From assembly GCA_002315555.1 (NCBI GenBank), contig DCHF01000031.1, forward strand, positions 1 to 46,616: a DNA stretch of 46,616 nt, given 5' to 3'. Below, piece after piece: positions 31,994 to 41,343 of this stretch (positions are counted from its first letter, which is position 1; each line of letters opens with the position of its first letter). The notes beneath the pieces were generated by a model, which was not told the origin of the DNA, searched no databases, and was given only the letters and a program-made list of their open reading frames with translations. A program made the position numbers and the translations under genes. This DNA is from Lachnospiraceae bacterium UBA1759 (GTDB lineage Bacteria > Bacillota > Clostridia > Lachnospirales > Lachnospiraceae).

Positions 31994-33379
31994 ATGAATA
32001 AAAAATACGAAATTGATATGACAGACGGCCCGATGCTCCGCAAGATGATCGTTTTTGCGGTCCCGTTGATGCTTTCGGGCTGTCTGCAGCTTTTGTTTAA
32101 CACGGTCGATGTCATCGTCGTCGGCCGCTGTGTCGGCGACACCGCGCTTGCGGCAGTCGGCGCGACCGGTGCGCTGACCAACCTGATCATCGGCCTTTTC
32201 ATGGGCCTCTCCGTAGGCACGAATGTGCTCTGCGCACAGGGCTTCGGTGCCGGACGCGCCAGGGACGTGAAGGACACGGTCCATACCTCCGTGCTCATTT
32301 CCCTCTTATTCGGCGCGGCGCTTGCGGTATTCGGCTACATCTTTTCCAGAACGTTTCTGATCTGGATGGACACGCCGGAGGACGTCCTCGACCAGGCGGC
32401 ATTATACCTGAAGATCTACTTTCTCGGGATGCCGGTCATCATGCTTTATAACTTTGCGTCGGCGGTGCTCCGCGCCATCGGCGATACCAGAAGACCGCTG
32501 TATTTCCTGCTCATCGCAGGTGTGATCAACGTGATTCTGAACCTGTTCTTCGTGCTGGTCCTGCACATAGGCGTGGCGGGCGTTGCGATCGCGACCGTGA
32601 TCTCACAGGCCGTGTCCGCATTCCTCGTTGTACGGTGCCTGATCCGTTCGGACGGCATGATCCATCTGGACATCCTGCATTTGTACATTCAGCCGAAGAC
32701 GCTCCTCCGCATCGTTTCAATCGGCCTTCCGGCGGGCGTGCAGGGCGTTGTATTCTCCATTTCCAACGTTATGATCCAGTCGTCCATCAACTCGTTCGGT
32801 TCCTATGCGATCGCGGGCAATACCGCCGCCTCCAACCTGGAGGGCTTCAACGGCACGGCGATGAACGCGTTCCACCAGACCAACATCAACTTTACATCGC
32901 AGAACTACGGCGCGCGGAAGTACGACCGTATCTGGCGCTGCCTGTTCTTATGTCTGATCATGTCGGCCGTTGTCGGCGTCACGATGGGACAGGGCATGTA
33001 CTGGTTCGGCGATTCGCTGCTCCGGCTGTACACGACGGACCCGAAGACCATCGAATTCGGACGCATCCGTTTCCTGTACTGCGCTCGCTGGCAGTTCTTT
33101 GGCGGCATGATGGACTGCGCGGTCGGTTCGCTGCGCGGCATCGGCATGTCCCTGCTTCCGATGATCGTTTCCATTACGGCGGTCTGCGGCTTTCGCGTGC
33201 TCTGGCTGACCACGGTCTTCCCGCAGCATAAGACGCTCGGTACGGTCTATGTCACGTACCCCATCACATGGACGCTGGCACTCATTGCCCATGTGATCTG
33301 TTTTGTTATCGCGTTCGACCGGATCCGGAAACGGGACACGGAGCGCATACGAATGGCGAATGCCCCCAACAATAAGTGA
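31994..33379 (+). CDS. MATE family efflux transporter
   Basis: This protein of about 460 residues has twelve membrane segments in two halves. Each half starts with the family pattern, MTDGPMLRKMIVFAVPLMLSG at the N-terminus and ILRIVSIGLPAGVQG in the middle. MATE proteins export drugs and metabolites with Na+ or H+. The substrate is not readable. I chose ATG 31994 because the conserved block begins about ten residues later. The only longer in-frame start, GTG 31964, lacks a ribosome binding site. GGGAGG (31971-31976) lies 17 bases upstream of the chosen start, so the exact codon is uncertain. Confidence 0.88.
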   Translation: MNKKYEIDMTDGPMLRKMIVFAVPLMLSGCLQLLFNTVDVIVVGRCVGDTALAAVGATGALTNLIIGLFMGLSVGTNVLCAQGFGAGRARDVKDTVHTSVLISLLFGAALAVFGYIFSRTFLIWMDTPEDVLDQAALYLKIYFLGMPVIMLYNFASAVLRAIGDTRRPLYFLLIAGVINVILNLFFVLVLHIGVAGVAIATVISQAVSAFLVVRCLIRSDGMIHLDILHLYIQPKTLLRIVSIGLPAGVQGVVFSISNVMIQSSINSFGSYAIAGNTAASNLEGFNGTAMNAFHQTNINFTSQNYGARKYDRIWRCLFLCLIMSAVVGVTMGQGMYWFGDSLLRLYTTDPKTIEFGRIRFLYCARWQFFGGMMDCAVGSLRGIGMSLLPMIVSITAVCGFRVLWLTTVFPQHKTLGTVYVTYPITWTLALIAHVICFVIAFDRIRKRDTERIRMANAPNNK

Positions 33380-33387
33380 GGTAATTC

Positions 33388-34944
33388 TTGAGTATTTTAA
33401 CTGTTGAACATTTGAGCCACGGTTTCGGCGACCGTGCGATCTTTGAGGACGTGTCGTTCCGTCTGTTAAAGGGCGAGAAGATCGCGCTGATCGGCGCGAA
33501 CGGTGAAGGAAAGTCCACCTTCATGAATATTATCACCGGAAAGCTTCAGCCGGATGAGGGGAAGATCGAATGGGCCAAAAACGTGAAAGCGGGCTATCTG
33601 GATCAGCATGCGGTCCTTCAGAAGGGCATGACGATCGGCAGTGTGCTGCGTTCCGCCTTTGATTCCCTGTATGACATGGAAGCGGAAATGAATGCGATGT
33701 ATGAGAAGATGGGAGAGGCCGATGAGGACGAAATGAACCGTCTTTTAGAGGAGACCGGTACCATTCAGGATCTTCTGACCATGCACGATTTTTACATGAT
33801 CGATGCCAAGGTGGAAGAGGTCGCGCGTGCGCTCGGGCTTCTGGAACGGGGCCTTGATCAGGATGTGACCGCACTTTCCGGCGGCCAGCGTACCAAGGTG
33901 CTGCTTGCCAAGCTTCTTCTTGAGAAGCCGGACATTCTGCTTCTGGACGAGCCGACGAACTACCTGGATCAGGAGCACATCGTCTGGCTGACCCGTTATC
34001 TGCAGGATTATGAGAACGCATTCATCCTGATCTCGCATGATGTGCCGTTCCTGAACAGCGTGGTCAACATTATCTACCACATGGATAACCGGTCGCTGGA
34101 CCGTTACGTGGGCGATTACGACAAGTTTCGTGAGGTCTATGAGATGAAAAAGTCCCAGCTGGAGGCGGCGTACAACCGTCAGCAGCAGGAAATCGCGGAT
34201 CTGAAGGATTTTGTGGCGAGAAATAAAGCGCGTGTCGCGACACGCAATATGGCCATGTCCCGCCAGAAGAAGCTGGACAATATGGATCTCATCGAGCTTG
34301 CGGAGGAAAAGCCCAAACCGGAATTCAACTTTAAGACGGCACGTACCCCGAGCCGTATCCTGTTTGAGACCGAGGATCTTGTGATCGGTTACGACGAGCC
34401 GCTTTCCCGTCCGATGAAGCTCACCATGGAGCGCGGGGAAAAGCTGGTGGTGCGCGGGGCGAACGGTATCGGTAAGACCACGCTGTTAAAGTCACTTCTC
34501 GGGCTGATTCCGGCACTTTCAGGATCTGTGGAGACCGGTGATTTCCTGGAGATCGGTTATTTTGAACAGGAGACCCCGCAGAACATCGAGACGACCTGCT
34601 TAGAGGAGATCTGGCAGGAGTTTCCGTCATATAATCAGGCGGAAGTCCGCGCGGCGCTTGCGAAGTGCGGATTGACAACGAAGCACATCGAATCCCGTGT
34701 GCGTGTGCTGTCCGGCGGCGAACAGGCCAAGGTCCGTCTCTGCAAACTGATGAACCGTGACAGTAACCTTTTGGTCCTGGATGAGCCCACGAACCATCTG
34801 GATGTGGACGCGAAGGATGAGCTGAAGAGAGCGTTAAAGGAGTACAGGGGAAGTGTGCTCATGGTATGTCACGAGCCGGAGTTCTACAATGATGTGGCAA
34901 CTCGCGTACTGGATCTTTCGGAGTGGACAACGAAAGTCGTATAA
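33388..34944 (+). CDS. ABC-F family ATPase
   Basis: The 518 residues contain two ATPase domains without membrane segments, as in ribosome-acting ABC-F proteins. Walker A is GANGEGKST and GANGIGKTT, the signatures are LSGGQRTKV and LSGGEQAKV, and Walker B is LLLDEPTNYLD and LVLDEPTNHLD. A charged linker joins the domains. The family includes YbiT/Uup-like housekeeping factors and antibiotic-resistance proteins, and this one cannot be placed by eye. The start is TTG 33388, eight bases after the MATE stop, with GTGAGGT upstream. The 142-residue gene follows 12 bases later. Confidence 0.9.
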   Translation: MSILTVEHLSHGFGDRAIFEDVSFRLLKGEKIALIGANGEGKSTFMNIITGKLQPDEGKIEWAKNVKAGYLDQHAVLQKGMTIGSVLRSAFDSLYDMEAEMNAMYEKMGEADEDEMNRLLEETGTIQDLLTMHDFYMIDAKVEEVARALGLLERGLDQDVTALSGGQRTKVLLAKLLLEKPDILLLDEPTNYLDQEHIVWLTRYLQDYENAFILISHDVPFLNSVVNIIYHMDNRSLDRYVGDYDKFREVYEMKKSQLEAAYNRQQQEIADLKDFVARNKARVATRNMAMSRQKKLDNMDLIELAEEKPKPEFNFKTARTPSRILFETEDLVIGYDEPLSRPMKLTMERGEKLVVRGANGIGKTTLLKSLLGLIPALSGSVETGDFLEIGYFEQETPQNIETTCLEEIWQEFPSYNQAEVRAALAKCGLTTKHIESRVRVLSGGEQAKVRLCKLMNRDSNLLVLDEPTNHLDVDAKDELKRALKEYRGSVLMVCHEPEFYNDVATRVLDLSEWTTKVV

Positions 34945-34956
34945 GGAGGGGAGAGA

Positions 34957-35385
34957 ATGGCAGGTCGTGTCGAATTTGAGCGGATGCTCCCGGAAATGTT
35001 CGAGTATCTGGTGCCGGTCACGGGCTTTTTCAAAAAACAGAGGAGCCCCAAGATGCTGGCTTCTTATAAAAAGATGGACGATATCGATGAGGTAGTTTCG
35101 GACTTCGAAAACGCGGAAGCATTTCTGAATGATGCGGTCCGGATCGGTGAAAAATGCATTTTCCGGAAGGAAAAGTATACGATCTTTTACAGTGCCGATA
35201 TTGTGAAGGCACGGTTCCGGACGGTCGGTGCGGATGCTTCGGATTCGGGCAGTAAGATCGAGCTTGTCTTTCGGGACGGCAGCGAGGAGATCCTGTACAG
35301 CACGCCGGATACCGATTACGAGCGTGTGGCAAAGGCCGTCTTCCGGAAACTGGAGGAGAGCGGGATCAAAACCGTTTTGGTTTAA
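34957..35385 (+). CDS. Hypothetical protein downstream of the ABC-F gene
   Basis: I do not recognise this 142-residue protein. It is soluble, with no signal or membrane helix. It has an N-terminal helical region (FERMLPEMFEYLVPV), a central beta-rich part (KYTIFYSAD, SKIELVFRDG) and a C-terminal helix (RVAKAVFRKLEESG). AAGGAGGGGAGAG precedes the ATG. It is the last gene of the transcript and is followed by a strong terminator. Position 12 bases after the ABC-F gene suggests co-expression, nothing more. Confidence 0.75.
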   Translation: MAGRVEFERMLPEMFEYLVPVTGFFKKQRSPKMLASYKKMDDIDEVVSDFENAEAFLNDAVRIGEKCIFRKEKYTIFYSADIVKARFRTVGADASDSGSKIELVFRDGSEEILYSTPDTDYERVAKAVFRKLEESGIKTVLV

Positions 35386-35397
35386 AAAACACATAAC

Positions 35398-35432
35398 AAA
35401 AAAGCACTCCTTTCGGAGTGCTTTTTTATTCT
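35398..35432. terminator. Bidirectional terminator between the hypothetical gene and rpmB
   Basis: A 13-bp stem (35398-35410 with 35415-35427), including GCACTCC/GGAGTGC, has a TTTC loop and A- and T-rich ends. It serves both convergent genes. Confidence 0.9.
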
Positions 35433-35448
35433 CATAATCGAAAAACGA

Positions 35449-35637
35449 TTAAGCTCTTTCTACTAAACCTGAACGTAAGCAGGAAGTACATACGTATACT
35501 TTCTCAGTACCGCCGTTAACTGTCTTAACACGAACAGACTTAACATTGGACTTCCACATTCTATTTGTTCTTCTGTGAGAATGGCTTACCTGGATTCCAA
35601 AATGAGCACCTTTTTCGCAGATTGCACACTTAGCCAT
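35449..35637 (-). CDS. rpmB: 50S ribosomal protein L28
   Basis: The 62-residue protein begins MAKCAICEKG and has the L28 core HSHRRTNRMWKSNV. A CxxC pair near the start and CTSC near the end form the zinc-ribbon (C+) form. GGAGGTG lies 7 to 8 bases upstream. It is transcribed alone, as in many Firmicutes. Confidence 0.97.
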   Translation of the reverse strand: MAKCAICEKGAHFGIQVSHSHRRTNRMWKSNVKSVRVKTVNGGTEKVYVCTSCLRSGLVERA

Positions 35638-35664
35638 TTTTCAGCACCTCCATTTCGTTCTGGA

Positions 35665-35697
35665 ATTATATAAAATCAGTCACTTTCTGATTCGCAA
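35665..35697 (-). promoter_or_regulatory. Possible rpmB promoter
   Basis: On the minus strand TATAAT (35665-35670) lies about 30 bases upstream of the rpmB ATG. The best -35 is TTGCGA (35692-35697), 19-21 bp away. An AATCAG/CTGATT inverted repeat lies between them. The spacing is poor, so confidence is low. Confidence 0.35.
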
Positions 35698-35791
35698 CAT
35701 TGATATATTAGCAGATGGACCGCGAAAAAGCAAGCGTTTTTTTACAAAAATAAAAAGTTGCGGGAATGTCCGGATACAGCGAAAAACAAGA

Positions 35792-35819
35792 TTGAATTTC
35801 GCCCTGAAATTCGTATAAT
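35792..35819 (+). promoter_or_regulatory. Promoter of the glycosidase operon
   Basis: TTGAAT (35792-35797) and a perfect TATAAT (35814-35819) are spaced 16 bp apart. Transcription would start near 35826. Confidence 0.75.
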
Positions 35820-35851
35820 ATAATCAATAAAATATGTCTTCGGAGGTCTTT

Positions 35852-37846
35852 ATGAACTTCTTTGAAAAGCTTGAAAACGGTATTATTTTCCGTGAGAACG
35901 GGGAGACCGTCAGAATTACGGCATGGGGTGCGGACAGCCTGCGTACGGAATCCGTCTTTTTAGGCGATATTCCCGAGGATAATGCGGCACTTCTTCCGGC
36001 GGAAAAGACGGACGTTGTTGTAACGATCGGCGAATGGGACGCGGTTCTTGTGAACGGTAAGATCACGGCGGAACTGAAGGTCCAGGAATGGGGCCATGCG
36101 CTTCAGATCACATATAAGAATGAAAAGGGCGATGTCCTTTTACGCGAAGTATCGAACGGCGGTGCGCTGCAGAAGCGTGCGCGTTATTTCCGTTACATCG
36201 GCGGTAATAACTTCTACTTAAAGGCCAGCTTTGAAGGCGCGGAGGAGAAGATCTACGGCATGGGCCAGTATCAGCAGGAGGTCATGGACTTAAAGGGCTG
36301 CAATCTGGAACTGGCGCATCGCAATTCGCAGGCATCCGTGCCGTTCTACATCTCCACGAGAGGCTACGGCTTCCTGTGGAACAACGCAGCCATCGGTAAT
36401 GTGCACTTCGGTTCCAACACGACCGAGTGGGAAGCACAGAATACAAAGAAGCTCGACTATTTCATCACCGCGGGCGATACCCCGGCGGCCATTGAACAGA
36501 ATTATATGAACGCGGTCGGCAAGGCGCCGATGATGCCGGAATACGGCCTCGGCTTCTGGCAGTGCAAGCTGCGTTACTTCAACCAGCAGCAGGTCATCGA
36601 TATCGCGGAAGAGTACCACAAGCGCGGTATTCCGGTCGATGTACTCGTCATCGACTATTATCACTGGCTCCGCTGCGGCGACTGGCGCTTCGACGAAGAA
36701 TACTTCCCGGAACCGGAAAAGATGGTCGCACGTCTGAAGGAGCTCGGCATCGAGACCATGGTCTCCGTATGGCCGCAGGTCGACGCACGCTCCGAGAACT
36801 ATCCCGAAATGAAGCAGCAGGGTCTTCTGGTCCGTTCGAACCAGGGCGTGGACGTTCAGATGCTGTTCCACGGCAATAACAGCTTCATGGATGCGACGAA
36901 TCCGCGTACCAGAAAGTACGTCTGGGACAAGATCAAGAAGAATTATTACGACATGGGCATCAAGACCTTCTGGCTCGATGAAGCGGAGCCGGAGTACGGT
37001 ACCTATGATTTTGAGCAGTACCGCTACCACGAGGGCGAGGTCACCGAGGTCGGCAACATCTACCCGAGAGAGTATTCCCGTATGTTCTATGAAGGACAGA
37101 AGGAAGCCGGTCAGGATGACATCGTGAACCTGGTCCGCTGCGCATGGGTCGGTTCCCAGCGTTACGGCGCACTGGTATGGTCCGGCGATATCTTCTCCAG
37201 CTATGAGGATTTCCGCAAGCAGATCTGCGCAGGCCTTCACATGGGCCTTGCAGGTATTCCGTGGTGGACCACGGACATCGGCGGTTTTCACGCCGGTGAT
37301 ATCCGTAAGCCCGAATTCAAGGAACTTCTGATCCGCTGGTTCCAGTTCGGCACCTTCTGCCCGGTCATGCGTATCCACGGCTGCCGCGGTCCGCAGGAGC
37401 AGATCGTCGACAAGAAGGGCGAGGTCCGCGAGTGGACCGGTGCTCCGAACGAAGTCTGGAGCTATGGCGAAGAAAATGAAAAGATCATGACGCGCCTCAT
37501 CGGCGTCCGTACCATGATGAAGGATTACATCCGGGACGTCATGAAGAACGCGTCCGAAAACGGTGATCCGGTCATGCGTACCGTCTTCTACGAATTCCCG
37601 GCGGACAAGAACACCTATGACCTCACGGATCAGTTCATGTTCGGCTCCGATATTCTGGTGTGTCCGGTCGTACAGCCGGGTGCTGTGAAGAGAAGCGTTT
37701 ACCTTCCGGAAGGCGCAAGCTGGACAAACGCACATGACGGCAAGGTCTACGAAGGCGGACAGACTGTGGAGATGGATGCACCCATTGAAACGTTCCCGGT
37801 CTTCTTAAGAGACGGCAAGCAGGAGTATCTGATCGGACAGATCTGA
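35852..37846 (+). CDS. Glycoside hydrolase family 31 (alpha-xylosidase/alpha-glucosidase type)
   Basis: The 664 residues contain the GH31 signatures: YGMGQYQQEV, FWQCKLRY, nucleophile Asp376 in WLDEAEPE, acid/base Asp446 in WSGDIFSSYEDF, and GIPWWTTDIGG. The active site WLDEAEPE resembles that of alpha-xylosidases, which remove xylose from xyloglucan oligomers. An alpha-glucosidase activity is also possible. No signal peptide is present, so it is cytoplasmic. GGAGG (35842-35846) favours ATG 35852 over the in-frame ATG 35834, which would sit just 8 bases past the transcription start. It is the first gene of a three-glycosidase operon. Confidence 0.9.
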   Translation: MNFFEKLENGIIFRENGETVRITAWGADSLRTESVFLGDIPEDNAALLPAEKTDVVVTIGEWDAVLVNGKITAELKVQEWGHALQITYKNEKGDVLLREVSNGGALQKRARYFRYIGGNNFYLKASFEGAEEKIYGMGQYQQEVMDLKGCNLELAHRNSQASVPFYISTRGYGFLWNNAAIGNVHFGSNTTEWEAQNTKKLDYFITAGDTPAAIEQNYMNAVGKAPMMPEYGLGFWQCKLRYFNQQQVIDIAEEYHKRGIPVDVLVIDYYHWLRCGDWRFDEEYFPEPEKMVARLKELGIETMVSVWPQVDARSENYPEMKQQGLLVRSNQGVDVQMLFHGNNSFMDATNPRTRKYVWDKIKKNYYDMGIKTFWLDEAEPEYGTYDFEQYRYHEGEVTEVGNIYPREYSRMFYEGQKEAGQDDIVNLVRCAWVGSQRYGALVWSGDIFSSYEDFRKQICAGLHMGLAGIPWWTTDIGGFHAGDIRKPEFKELLIRWFQFGTFCPVMRIHGCRGPQEQIVDKKGEVREWTGAPNEVWSYGEENEKIMTRLIGVRTMMKDYIRDVMKNASENGDPVMRTVFYEFPADKNTYDLTDQFMFGSDILVCPVVQPGAVKRSVYLPEGASWTNAHDGKVYEGGQTVEMDAPIETFPVFLRDGKQEYLIGQI

Positions 37847-37891
37847 CATTGATCGAGAACCGACCTGCAGAAAGTTTATAACTTGTTTTTG

Positions 37892-37913
37892 GGCAGCGCA
37901 GTCATACGCTGCC
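37892..37913 (+). other. Hairpin between GH31 and GH27 genes
   Basis: GGCAGCG (37892-37898) pairs with CGCTGCC (37907-37913) with an 8-base loop. No T-run follows, so it is more likely an mRNA structure or stability element within the operon than a terminator. Confidence 0.4.
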
Positions 37914-37929
37914 GGACAGAGGAGAGCAT

Positions 37930-39252
37930 ATGTACAAGAACGATTTTGCCTTAACACCGCCGATGGGTTGGAATTCCTTTGACTATTACGACGCCGCGGT
38001 TACCGAGGCGGACATCAAAAAGAACGCCGATTATATGGCGGAGCATCTGAAGCAGTACGGCTACGAGTACGTGGTCGTGGACATCGCCTGGTATGCCCAT
38101 AATTCCGGCGCGGACCGTGAGCATTTCGAATATATCCCGTTTGATACCGTTGAGATCGACGAGTATTCCCGCCTGCTTCCGGATCCCAAGCGTTTCCCGT
38201 CCTCTCAGGGAGGAAACGGCTTCAAGCCCCTCGCGGACTATGTTCACGGAAAGGGCCTGAAATTCGGTATTCACATTATGCGCGGTGTTCCGCGCATTGC
38301 CGCAGCGGAGCACATGAAGCTGATGAACACGACCGCGACTGCGAATCAGATCGCGCACCCGTCTTCCATCTGCCTCTGGAATTCCGATATGTACGGTGTT
38401 CGCGACAGCGAGGCCGGCCAGTGCTATTATGATTCCGTCATTCAGCAGTACGCGGACTGGGGCGTGGACTTCATCAAGTGTGATGACATCTGTGATTCCC
38501 GCATCCGGCATGAGGGTGAAGAGAGCACCTGGCATGAGATCCGCATGATCCACGAAGCCATCATGAAGACCGGACGTCCCATCGTCCTGTCCCTGTCTCC
38601 GGGCGCGGCGCTCATTGAAAAGTCCTGGATCTACGGCCGTTACGCCAATATGTGGCGCATGACCGATGATTTCTGGGATAATTATGAATTATTAAAGCCG
38701 ATGTTCCGGCGCTGCGAAATGTGGCAGGATCATGTGAAGACCGGATGCTACCCGGACTGCGACATGCTGCCCATCGGCCGTATCGGCAAGCATTTCAACC
38801 AGGATCGCGACACCCGTTTTACCTACGACGAGTCCAAGATGATGATGACGCTCTGGTGCATGTTCCGCGCACCGCTCATGATGGGCGGCGAGTTGACGCT
38901 CCTCGATGAGAAGACCACGGCACTCCTCACGAACGACGAGCTTCTTGCCTGCCTGCGCGGTACCGCAAAGGGCACGCAGGTCTACCGCGATGAGAAAAAA
39001 GCCTGCTGGAAGAATGTGGACGAAGTGACCGGAGAAGTGCGCATCGCGCTCTTCAACCTGGCCGATGAAGATGCCGTGCTTTCCGTCACCGCAGAAGAAC
39101 TGAACTGCGGGCTGAAAGGAAATGACGCGCTCACCGAGCTCTGGACCGGCGAGGAATCCGCTTTTGATAACGGTGTACTGACTGCATCCGTTCCGCACCA
39201 CGGCGTTTGCGTATACAAAGTCAGCACATGGGAAACCAATTTACAGGAGTAA
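37930..39252 (+). CDS. Glycoside hydrolase family 27 (alpha-galactosidase or beta-L-arabinopyranosidase)
   Basis: The 440 residues start TPPMGWNSFDYYD, the GH27 signature. They keep the nucleophile Asp185 in KCDDICDS and the acid/base Asp247 in WRMTDDFWDN. A C-terminal beta domain follows. GH27 contains alpha-galactosidases and beta-L-arabinopyranosidases. Given the neighbours, arabinopyranose removal is plausible, but the two cannot be told apart here. The gene has GAGGAGAG before its ATG, no export signal, and lies 83 bases after GH31. The next gene follows at 3 bases. Confidence 0.88.
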   Translation: MYKNDFALTPPMGWNSFDYYDAAVTEADIKKNADYMAEHLKQYGYEYVVVDIAWYAHNSGADREHFEYIPFDTVEIDEYSRLLPDPKRFPSSQGGNGFKPLADYVHGKGLKFGIHIMRGVPRIAAAEHMKLMNTTATANQIAHPSSICLWNSDMYGVRDSEAGQCYYDSVIQQYADWGVDFIKCDDICDSRIRHEGEESTWHEIRMIHEAIMKTGRPIVLSLSPGAALIEKSWIYGRYANMWRMTDDFWDNYELLKPMFRRCEMWQDHVKTGCYPDCDMLPIGRIGKHFNQDRDTRFTYDESKMMMTLWCMFRAPLMMGGELTLLDEKTTALLTNDELLACLRGTAKGTQVYRDEKKACWKNVDEVTGEVRIALFNLADEDAVLSVTAEELNCGLKGNDALTELWTGEESAFDNGVLTASVPHHGVCVYKVSTWETNLQE

Positions 39253-39255
39253 TAC

Positions 39256-41289
39256 ATGAGTAAGAATCAGAACCATCAGATCGACCTTAAGAACATGACC
39301 GTGACCGACGCTTTCTGGCGCCGGGAGATCGATCTTGTCCGCAAGGAAGTCATTCCCTACCAGTGGGAAGCCCTGAACGACCGCGTAAAAGACGCGGAGC
39401 CCAGCTACTGCATGCATAACTTCAAATCCGCAGCAAAGCTTGGCGGAAAGAGAAGAAGCACCCCGGGCGGCAGCGAACTGAAGTACACCTACCGTGGGTT
39501 CGACATCTGGCCGGAGGATCCGGAAAACCCGGGCGATGAATTCTACGGATTCGTTTTTCAGGATTCCGACCTTTATAAGTGGATCGAAGCCGTAGCGTAT
39601 TCGCTGATCCAGTTCCCGGATGCGGAGCTTGAAAAGACCTGCGACGAAGCGATCGAGATCGTTGCAAAGGCACAGGCGGACGATGGCTACCTGGATACCT
39701 ACTATATCCTGAACGGCCGTGACATGGAGTTCACGAACCTGAAGGATCATCATGAACTGTACTGCTTCGGTCATCTGGCGGAAGCGGCAGTGGCATATTA
39801 TGAAGCGACCGGTAAGAATCAGCTTCTGACCGTTGCCGAGAAGTTTGCGCAGTACATCGCAAGCTGCATCGGCCGTGAAGAGGGCAAAAAGCGCGGTTAT
39901 CCGGGCCATGAGATCGCAGAGATGGCGCTGGTCCGCATGTACAATGCGACCGGAAAGAAGGAATATCTGGACCTCGCGACCTATTTTGTGGATGAGCGCG
40001 GTACCGAGCCGTACTATTTCGATGTGGAGAACCCGAAGCTCCGTTCCAGAGTTTTCGAGAACAGCAATCTGCCGTTTGCGTATCATCAGGCACATCGCCC
40101 GGTGCGTAAACAGGACGAAGCGCTGGGCCATGCGGTCCGTGCCGTATACCTTTACTCAGGCATGGCGGACGTGGCCCGCATCACCAAGGATGACGAGCTT
40201 CAGACCGCTTGCGAAAAGCTGTGGAAGAGCATTACCCGCGATAAAATGTACATCACGGGTGGTATCGGATCTTCCCATCTGGGCGAATCCTTCACCTTCC
40301 CCTTCGACCTTCCGAATGACACGGCTTACACCGAGTCCTGTGCAGCCATCGGTCTGGCATTCTTTGCCCGCCGCATGCTGGAGAACGACCCGAAGGCCGA
40401 ATATGCCGATGTCATCGAACGTGCGCTGTACAACGGCATCCTTTCCGGCATCGCCCTGGACGGCAAGAGCTTCTTCTATGTCAACCCGTTGGAAGTCTTC
40501 CCGCAGGCCTGCCATGAAGACGGCCGCAAGAAGCACGCAAAGCCGGTCCGCCAGAAATGGTTCGGCTGCGCATGCTGTCCCCCGAACATCGCCCGCATCT
40601 TAAGCTCTGTAGGCGCTTATGCGTATACCGAGAACGATGACACGCTGTTCGCACACATGACGATGGGCTGTGAATACAAGAAGAACGTTGGCGACAAGAT
40701 CGTGGATGTGAAGGCGGAGGCCGATAGAAGCGTGGCCGGAAAGTGGACTGTCACGTACACCGTGAAAGGCGCCGAAGGCACCGCATTCAAGCTTGCGGTC
40801 CGTAAGCCGGACTGGTGCAAGGCGCCGGAATTTGCACTTGCAGACGGCAGGATGACCGAAGAAAACGGTTATGTATATCTTACCAGGAACTGGGGCGCAG
40901 AGGATGTGATCACCGTGACCCTTCCGATGGAGGTCCGTTACATGACCGCGGATACCCGCGTGCGTGAGGACATCGGCAAGGTGGCGGTCTCCTACGGTCC
41001 GGAGGTCTTCTGTCTGGAGGAAAAGGACAACGGCGGCGACCTTCAGCTGATCACCGTATCCCGCGATGTGGTAAAGGCAGAACCGGAATTCGGCAAGGTT
41101 ACGATCGACGGAATGGAAGGTGTGACCGTATCCGTTCCGGGCATCCGCAGCATGCCGAATACCGCGAGCGGTCTGTATTTTGACCTGGCACGGGAAGAGC
41201 GCACGGAGGTAAAGCTGACCTACATTCCGTACCGTATGTGGGCAAACCGCGGCGAGAACGAGATGCAGGTCTGGACACGACTTGATTAA
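39256..41289 (+). CDS. Glycoside hydrolase family 127 beta-L-arabinofuranosidase
   Basis: The 677 residues match GH127 (HypBA1 type), which cleaves beta-L-arabinofuranosides with a cysteine nucleophile held by zinc. The spacing fits: Glu360 and Cys362 (TESC), Cys440 and Cys441 (CACCPPN) as Zn ligands with Cys440 as nucleophile, and Glu344 (GES) as acid/base. These align with the described Glu338, Cys340, Cys417, Cys418 and Glu322. All are present. It is cytoplasmic and ends the operon. GGAG lies a few bases before the ATG, at the end of the GH27 gene. The stop overlaps the -35 of the next gene's promoter, and no terminator separates them. Confidence 0.92.
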   Translation: MSKNQNHQIDLKNMTVTDAFWRREIDLVRKEVIPYQWEALNDRVKDAEPSYCMHNFKSAAKLGGKRRSTPGGSELKYTYRGFDIWPEDPENPGDEFYGFVFQDSDLYKWIEAVAYSLIQFPDAELEKTCDEAIEIVAKAQADDGYLDTYYILNGRDMEFTNLKDHHELYCFGHLAEAAVAYYEATGKNQLLTVAEKFAQYIASCIGREEGKKRGYPGHEIAEMALVRMYNATGKKEYLDLATYFVDERGTEPYYFDVENPKLRSRVFENSNLPFAYHQAHRPVRKQDEALGHAVRAVYLYSGMADVARITKDDELQTACEKLWKSITRDKMYITGGIGSSHLGESFTFPFDLPNDTAYTESCAAIGLAFFARRMLENDPKAEYADVIERALYNGILSGIALDGKSFFYVNPLEVFPQACHEDGRKKHAKPVRQKWFGCACCPPNIARILSSVGAYAYTENDDTLFAHMTMGCEYKKNVGDKIVDVKAEADRSVAGKWTVTYTVKGAEGTAFKLAVRKPDWCKAPEFALADGRMTEENGYVYLTRNWGAEDVITVTLPMEVRYMTADTRVREDIGKVAVSYGPEVFCLEEKDNGGDLQLITVSRDVVKAEPEFGKVTIDGMEGVTVSVPGIRSMPNTASGLYFDLAREERTEVKLTYIPYRMWANRGENEMQVWTRLD

Positions 41290-41310
41290 ACTATCAATTT
41301 GTGCTATACT
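41282..41310 (+). promoter_or_regulatory. Promoter for asp23-fakA
   Basis: TTGATT (41282-41287) and TATACT (41305-41310) are 17 bp apart, with TG at 41302-41303. The -35 box overlaps the GH127 stop codon region. Confidence 0.78.
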
Positions 41311-41343
41311 TTTATACCGAAAAATAATAAAGGAGAGAGTCTC

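Noticed and set aside
36290..37735. 481-codon minus-strand open frame under the GH31 gene
   Set aside because: Shadow of the GH31 gene. The GH31 frame has catalytic motifs and a promoter, and this one has neither.
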